From NCBI RefSeq assembly GCF_004570865.1, contig NZ_SPQS01000020.1:92625-156624 (forward strand): a DNA stretch of 64,000 bases, written 5' to 3'. This document shows, in pieces, positions 59,691 through 64,000 of this stretch; the first letter of the stretch is position 1; every line of letters starts with the position of its first letter. Source of the DNA: Bradyrhizobium frederickii (lineage in GTDB: Bacteria > Pseudomonadota > Alphaproteobacteria > Rhizobiales > Xanthobacteraceae). Made by a program: the position numbers and the translations under genes. Under the pieces are notes generated by a model. That model was given only the letters and a program-made list of their open reading frames with translations, had not been told where the DNA came from and searched no databases.

Positions 59691-60881
59691 TCACAGCCCC
59701 AGCACCGCCTTGGCGATGATGTTGCGCTGGATCTCGTTGGAGCCGCCGTAGATCGAAACCTTGCGATTGTTGAAGTAGCTCGGCGCGATCTGGGCGGTCC
59801 AGTCCATGGCTTCGTTCGAGCCGTCGTCGCCGTGCACGTCATAGGGCGCGGCGAACGGCCCGATCACTTCCATGAGCAGCTCGGTGGTGGTCTGCTGGAT
59901 TTCGGAGCCCTTGATCTTCAGCACCGAGGAGGCCGGATTGGGCTTGCCCTTGCCGTGCTTGCCCTCGTCCGCGACGACGCGGAGCTGGGTCAGCTCGAGC
60001 GCCTTCAGCTCGATCTCGCACGCCGCCAGCTTCTCGCGGAACGCGGCGTCCTGGATGATCGGCTTGCCGCCGGATTCGACCTTCGAGGCGAGATCGCGGA
60101 TGCGGCGCAGCCGCTCCTTGGAGACGCCGACGCGGGCGATGCCGGTGCGCTCGTTGCCGAGCAGGAACTTGGCGTAGTCCCAGCCCTTGTTCTCCTCGCC
60201 GATCAAATTCTCGACGGGCACCTCGACGTCGTCGAAGAACACCTCGTTCACCTCGGCACCGCCATCGATGGTCTGGATCGGGCGCACGGTGACGCCCTTC
60301 GACTTCATCGAGAACACGATGAAGGAGATGCCCATCTGCTTCTTGGCGTTGTTGTCGGTGCGGCAGAGGCAGAAGATCATGTCGGCGTGCTGGGCGAGCG
60401 TGGTCCAGGTCTTCTGGCCGTTGATGATCCACTTGTCGCCGCGGCGCTCAGCCTTGGTCTTGAGCGAGGCGAGGTCGGAGCCGGAGCCGGGCTCGGAGAA
60501 GCCCTGGCACCACCAATCGTCAACGTTCGCGATGCGCGGCAGATACTTCTTCTTCTGCTCCTCGTTGCCGAAGGTGTAGATGACGGGGCCGACCATGCTG
60601 ACGCCGAAGGCGAGCGGCTGCGGCGCGGGATGCGCCTGCAGCTCCTCATTGAAGATATAATGCTGCACGGGCGTCCACCCGGTGCCGCCATATTCCTTCG
60701 GCCAGTGGCTGACGCCCCAGCCCTTCTTGTTGAGGATGCGCCACCACGTCACCATCTCGTCCTTCGAGAGATGACGGCCCTCGATCATCTTGCGCCGCGT
60801 ATCCGGCGGCACGTTGTCGCGGAAGAACTGCCGCACTTCCTCGCGAAACGTCTGCTCTTCTTTCGTGAATGCGAGATCCAT
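59691..60881 (-). CDS. pimC: acyl-CoA dehydrogenase, PimC-like (large subunit)
   Basis: 396 residues. MDLAFTKEEQTFREEVRQFF, WPKEYGGTGWTPVQ near residue 60, GFSEPGSGSDLASLKT near 127 and NGQKTWTT near 154 are typical. The terminal motif is YGGSNEIQRNI, so the MCAD-type Glu is missing. E244 in NERTG aligns with the isovaleryl-CoA-type base and may act instead. Sizes and gene order match the pimeloyl-CoA dehydrogenase large subunit of Rhodopseudomonas pim operons. Confidence 0.82.
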   Translation of the reverse strand: MDLAFTKEEQTFREEVRQFFRDNVPPDTRRKMIEGRHLSKDEMVTWWRILNKKGWGVSHWPKEYGGTGWTPVQHYIFNEELQAHPAPQPLAFGVSMVGPVIYTFGNEEQKKKYLPRIANVDDWWCQGFSEPGSGSDLASLKTKAERRGDKWIINGQKTWTTLAQHADMIFCLCRTDNNAKKQMGISFIVFSMKSKGVTVRPIQTIDGGAEVNEVFFDDVEVPVENLIGEENKGWDYAKFLLGNERTGIARVGVSKERLRRIRDLASKVESGGKPIIQDAAFREKLAACEIELKALELTQLRVVADEGKHGKGKPNPASSVLKIKGSEIQQTTTELLMEVIGPFAAPYDVHGDDGSNEAMDWTAQIAPSYFNNRKVSIYGGSNEIQRNIIAKAVLGL

Positions 60882-60920
60882 CGGATCCTCCTGTGAGCGA
60901 TTTTTTTCTTACCAAACCCG

Positions 60921-61022
60921 CCGTCATTCCGGGATGCGCCGTAAGGCGCAGGCCCGGAATCCATATCCCCGACTGCTGGTTATGGATTCCGGGCTCGCCG
61001 CTTCGCGGCGCCCCGGAATGAC
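60921..61022. repeat. palindromic repeat between pimB and pimC
   Basis: GTCATTCCGGGATGCGCC at the left pairs with GGCGCCCCGGAATGACA at the right; inner GGAATCCATA / TATGGATTCC are exact complements. Confidence 0.88.
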
Positions 61023-61030
61023 AGAAACAT

Positions 61031-62218
61031 TTACTGCAGCACCTCGAACAAGCCCGCCGCGCCCATGCCGCCGCCGACGCACATGGTGACGACGGCGTAT
61101 TTCGCCTTGCGGCGGCGGCCTTCGATCAAGGCGTGACCGGTCAGGCGCGCGCCCGACATGCCGTAGGGATGGCCGACCGCGATCGCGCCGCCGTCGACGT
61201 TGATCTTGTCGGGGTCGATGCCGAGCTTGTCGCGGCAATACAGCACCTGCACCGCGAAGGCTTCGTTGAGCTCCCACAGGCCGATGTCGTCGACGGTGAG
61301 GCCGTGGCGCTTGAGCAGGCGCGGCACGGCGAAGACCGGGCCGATGCCCATCTCGTCCGGCTCGCAGCCGGCGGAGACGAAGCCGCGGAAGATGCCGAGC
61401 GGTTTGAGGCCGCGCTTGGAAGCTTCCTTGTCGCTCATGATCACCGAGGCGCTAGCGCCGTCGGAGAGCTGGCTGGCATTGCCGGCGGTGATCGAGAAAC
61501 CCTCGCCGCGCACGGGCTTGAGGCCGGCAAGGCCTTCGAGCGTGGTTTCGGGACGCGGGCCCTCGTCCTGCGACAGCGTGACGTCCTTCATCGACACCGC
61601 GCCGGTCGCCTTGTCGGTGACCGCCATCTGCGTCGTGATCGGCGCAATCTCCTCCTTGAACTTGCCGCCCTGCTGGGCCGCCGCGGTGCGGCGCTGGCTC
61701 TCCAGCGAATACTCGTCCTGCTTCTCGCGCGAGATGCCGTAACGCTTGGCGACGACCTCCGCCGTGTCGATCATGGGCATGTAGACCTCGCCCTTGATCT
61801 TGAGCAGCGCCGGGTCCTGGGCGTGGAAGCCGTTCATCTTGTCGTTCTGCACGAGGCTGATCGACTCGCCGCCGCCGCCGACCGCGATCTCGACGCCGTC
61901 GAAGAGCACCGAGCGCGCGGCGAGCGCGATCGCCTGCAGGCCCGAGGCGCATTGCCGGTCGATGGTGGTGCCGGCGACGGTGACGGGAAGGCCGGCGCGC
62001 AGCAGCGCCTTGCGCGCGATGTTGCCGCCGGTCGCGCCTTGCTGCAGCGCGGCGCCCATCACGACGTCCTCGATCTCCTTCGGATCGACCTTGGCGCGCG
62101 CGACGGCTTCGCCAATGGCGTGGCCGAGCAGCGTGGCACCCTCGGTGGCGTTGAGCCCGCCGCGATAGGCCTTGCCGATCGGGGTGCGGGCGGTGGAAAC
62201 GATGACGGCGTCGGTCAA
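61031..62218 (-). CDS. pimB: acetyl-CoA acetyltransferase (thiolase), PimB-like
   Basis: 395 residues of the degradative thiolase family: AVIVSTARTPIGKAYRGGL, active-site Cys in IDRQCASGLQAIALA near residue 88, NEAFAVQVL with GHPYG (His) and the second Cys in MCVGGGMGAAG. It cleaves 3-ketoacyl-CoA with CoA. The start is TTG 62218, because AGGAGG lies about 9 bases upstream and no closer ATG exists; TTGA overlaps the stop of the ligase gene. A long upstream extension of the frame is an artefact. Confidence 0.88.
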   Translation of the reverse strand: MTDAVIVSTARTPIGKAYRGGLNATEGATLLGHAIGEAVARAKVDPKEIEDVVMGAALQQGATGGNIARKALLRAGLPVTVAGTTIDRQCASGLQAIALAARSVLFDGVEIAVGGGGESISLVQNDKMNGFHAQDPALLKIKGEVYMPMIDTAEVVAKRYGISREKQDEYSLESQRRTAAAQQGGKFKEEIAPITTQMAVTDKATGAVSMKDVTLSQDEGPRPETTLEGLAGLKPVRGEGFSITAGNASQLSDGASASVIMSDKEASKRGLKPLGIFRGFVSAGCEPDEMGIGPVFAVPRLLKRHGLTVDDIGLWELNEAFAVQVLYCRDKLGIDPDKINVDGGAIAVGHPYGMSGARLTGHALIEGRRRKAKYAVVTMCVGGGMGAAGLFEVLQ

Positions 62219-63897
62219 GAACGACCTCCTGTTGCTGTTTTCGTGGATTGTGACGGTTTCTGCTGCTGGCGCAATTCGTGGCGCGACAATTTTCCGACCG
62301 GCGTGCGCGGCAGATCGTCGACGAAGTCGACCGCGGCCGGCAATTCGTGCTTGCCGAGCTTGCCAGTGAGCTGAGTGCGCAGCTCGTCGAGCGAGAACGG
62401 CTTTGCGCCCGGCTTCAGCTTGATGAAGGCTTTGGCGGCCTCGCCGCGGTAGGGGTCGGGGATGCCGAGCACGATGACCTCGTGCACGCCTGGAATGGTG
62501 TAGATCGCCTGCTCGATCATCTGCGGGTAGACGTTGAAGCCGCCGGAGATGATCATGTCCTTCTTGCGGTCGACCAGGAAGAAATAGCCGTCGGCATCGA
62601 CATAGCCGATGTCGCCGGTGAGGAAACGGCCGTCGACGAAGGCGTCGGTGGATCCGTCCGGCTTGTTCCAATAGCCCCTGGTGACGTTCGGGCCCTTGAT
62701 GCGGATCTCGCCGACCTCGCCGGGCGGAAGCACGCGCCTGGGATCGTCCAGCGCGACGACGTCGAGCTCGATGCCGGGCAGCATCAGGCCGATCGAGCCG
62801 GGCTTCTCCGGCCCCGTGGGCGGATGGCCGGTGCCGGGCGAGCAGGTCTCCGTCATGCCCCAGCCGCTCTTCAGCTTCTTGCCGACCTTGCGCTCGAAGA
62901 AGCTCGCGATCTCCACCGGCAGCGGCGCGCCGCCGGAGCCGATGGTGACGAGCGAGGAGAAGTCGCGCTTGTCGAGGTCGGGAAGCGCCGCGATCGCGAT
63001 CCACATCGTCGGCACGCCCGGAAAGTACGTCGCGCGCTTGACCTCGATGTCGCGCATCACGGCTTCGACGTCGAATCGCTGATGCAGCGAGATCAGGTTG
63101 CCGCGGCTGAGCGAGGACAACAGCACCACGGTGAGCGCGTAGATGTGGAACAGCGGCAGCACGCAGATCACGCGCTCGATCACGTCGCCGCGCGCGGCGC
63201 GCCCCGGCTTACCCCAGACGTCGTAGATCGACACGGCGGAGGTGAGGTTGCCGTGGGTCAGCATGGCGCCCTTGGGCAGGCCGGTGGTGCCGCCGGTATA
63301 TTGCAGCAGCGCGACGTCATCGGCCGTCACGGACGGCCATTGCGCGGGCGCTGTCGCGCCCTCGACAAAGGCCTTGAAGGTGACGATGCGGGGATCATCG
63401 GGGATCGCCGCCTGCGGCGTGCCGACCTTGCCCCAAGTGTCGTCCTCGCAGACGACCAGGCGGTCGATCAGTCCCTTCTCCAGGAATTTCAGCGCGGTCG
63501 GCAACAAGGCCTGGAGGTTCGAGGTGACGAGCAGACGCGAGCCGGAGTCGGAGACCTTGTGCGTCAGCGCGATCTCGCCGTCGAGCGGCGAGAGGTGCGC
63601 GACACGGGCACCCGCCTTCAGCGCACCGAAGAAATTGACGGGGTGGTCGGGCGAATTGCCGAGGAACAGCGCGACGGACGAGTTCCTGCCGCAGCCGGCG
63701 CGCAGGAACGCCGCTGCCGCGCGCTCGGCCTGAGCTGCGAGCCCGGTGTAGGTGATCGGACGGTCCCGGAACTCCAACGCGGTGCGCGGGCCGTAATCGG
63801 CGGCAGCCTTCGACAGCAGGTCGGGCAACGTGCCCTGGACGATCGGATCGTCCCACCGCACGCCCTCGGGGTAAAACTGTTCGCCGGGATGGGTCAT
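62215..63897 (-). CDS. pimA: acyl-CoA ligase, PimA-like
   Basis: 560 residues of the AMP-forming ligase family: P-loop YTGGTTGLPKGAMLTH near residue 205, GWGMTETCSPGTG near 345, FLTGDIGYVDADGYFFLVDRKKDMI near 430 and the catalytic Lys in TPVGKLSR near 540. It would activate fatty or dicarboxylic acids. With the thiolase and two dehydrogenases the order A-B-C-D matches the pimFABCDE operon of Rhodopseudomonas palustris; the expected pimF would lie just beyond the window. Confidence 0.85.
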   Translation of the reverse strand: MTHPGEQFYPEGVRWDDPIVQGTLPDLLSKAAADYGPRTALEFRDRPITYTGLAAQAERAAAAFLRAGCGRNSSVALFLGNSPDHPVNFFGALKAGARVAHLSPLDGEIALTHKVSDSGSRLLVTSNLQALLPTALKFLEKGLIDRLVVCEDDTWGKVGTPQAAIPDDPRIVTFKAFVEGATAPAQWPSVTADDVALLQYTGGTTGLPKGAMLTHGNLTSAVSIYDVWGKPGRAARGDVIERVICVLPLFHIYALTVVLLSSLSRGNLISLHQRFDVEAVMRDIEVKRATYFPGVPTMWIAIAALPDLDKRDFSSLVTIGSGGAPLPVEIASFFERKVGKKLKSGWGMTETCSPGTGHPPTGPEKPGSIGLMLPGIELDVVALDDPRRVLPPGEVGEIRIKGPNVTRGYWNKPDGSTDAFVDGRFLTGDIGYVDADGYFFLVDRKKDMIISGGFNVYPQMIEQAIYTIPGVHEVIVLGIPDPYRGEAAKAFIKLKPGAKPFSLDELRTQLTGKLGKHELPAAVDFVDDLPRTPVGKLSRHELRQQQKPSQSTKTATGGRS

Positions 63898-63960
63898 AGG
63901 CGTTCGAGACTCTGCAAAGCGATAATGGCCGGGTCGCGTGAGGCGGGCACCGGCGGACGG

Positions 63961-64000
63961 GCTCCCCTCCCCCTTGCGGGGAGGGGTTGGGGAAGGGGGT
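63961..64000. repeat. GC-rich interspersed repeat, copy 3 (runs off window)
   Basis: CTCCCCTCCCCCTTGCGGGG, then AGGGGTTGGGGAAGGGGG. Related to the pair flanking the DUF559 gene at 5769 and 6168 and in the same orientation as the 5769 copy. Confidence 0.75.

Noticed and set aside
62219..63004. Upstream extension of the thiolase frame
   Set aside because: Lies inside pimA in another frame; residues are Arg/His-rich and unlike thiolases. The TTG at 62218 has AGGAGG.

Overview
The window is a high-GC, gene-dense stretch of an alphaproteobacterial chromosome. It most resembles Bradyrhizobium or a close relative such as Rhodopseudomonas. The support is the gene content (membrane-anchored CycM-type cytochrome c, a pim-type dicarboxylate beta-oxidation set, Urt urea importer plus urease, Tad/Cpa pilus locus), the many short palindromic interspersed repeats between genes, and coding style. 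The assignment is inference from gene families, since no database could be searched. No rRNA, tRNA, CRISPR array, transposase or prophage gene was seen.

Layout. (1) 1-691: 5' end of a CHASE-domain sensor gene. (2) 954-13568, all minus strand: urea acquisition and hydrolysis in the order urtA-B-C-D-E-ureD-A-B-[DUF559 gene]-[HD hydrolase]-ureC-[ABM monooxygenase]-ureE-F-G, preceded by a good sigma-54 (-24/-12) promoter, so probably nitrogen-controlled. (3) 14073-16427: rhlE, infA and cspA, an RNA-remodelling and translation group. (4) 16519-29897: a Tad/Flp pilus locus with tadG- and tadE-like genes, a CpaC-N-like gene, flp, cpaA-B-C-D-E-F, tadB, tadC and tadD. A fatty acid hydroxylase gene lies inside it, and CtrA-like sites precede several units. 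(5) 30098-40047: cytosolic leucyl aminopeptidase and NlpC/P60 peptidase genes facing a Yej peptide ABC transporter operon with two substrate-binding proteins, a candidate murein-peptide recycling region. (6) 40264-48974: cycM, kdsB, pheA, an LLM oxidoreductase, and metF-metH. (7) 49000-55700: an accessory-looking patch with nested repeats, GST, an ArsR/threonine dehydratase pair, two frameshifted-looking small secreted-protein genes, a divergent MFS/LysR pair and a GNAT. (8) 55742-63897, minus strand: glpK, an SDR and a pim-like set (acyl-CoA ligase, thiolase, two acyl-CoA dehydrogenases), with a palindromic repeat in nearly every gap.

How it fits together. Urea is bound by UrtA, imported by UrtBCDE and split by UreABC after nickel insertion by UreDEFG, with UreE carrying an exceptionally His-rich tail. 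The Tad genes assemble a thin adhesive pilus. The aminopeptidase, NlpC/P60 and Yej group fits uptake and breakdown of peptides. MetF supplies methyl-THF to MetH. The pim-like genes would activate and beta-oxidise (di)carboxylic acids.

The least explained observations are: a DUF559 nuclease-like gene bounded by inverted copies of one repeat, where the repeat appears to supply its ribosome binding site; a roughly 44-bp unit found in the middle of two unrelated palindromic repeats; and the recurring CtrA-like sites in the pilus locus.
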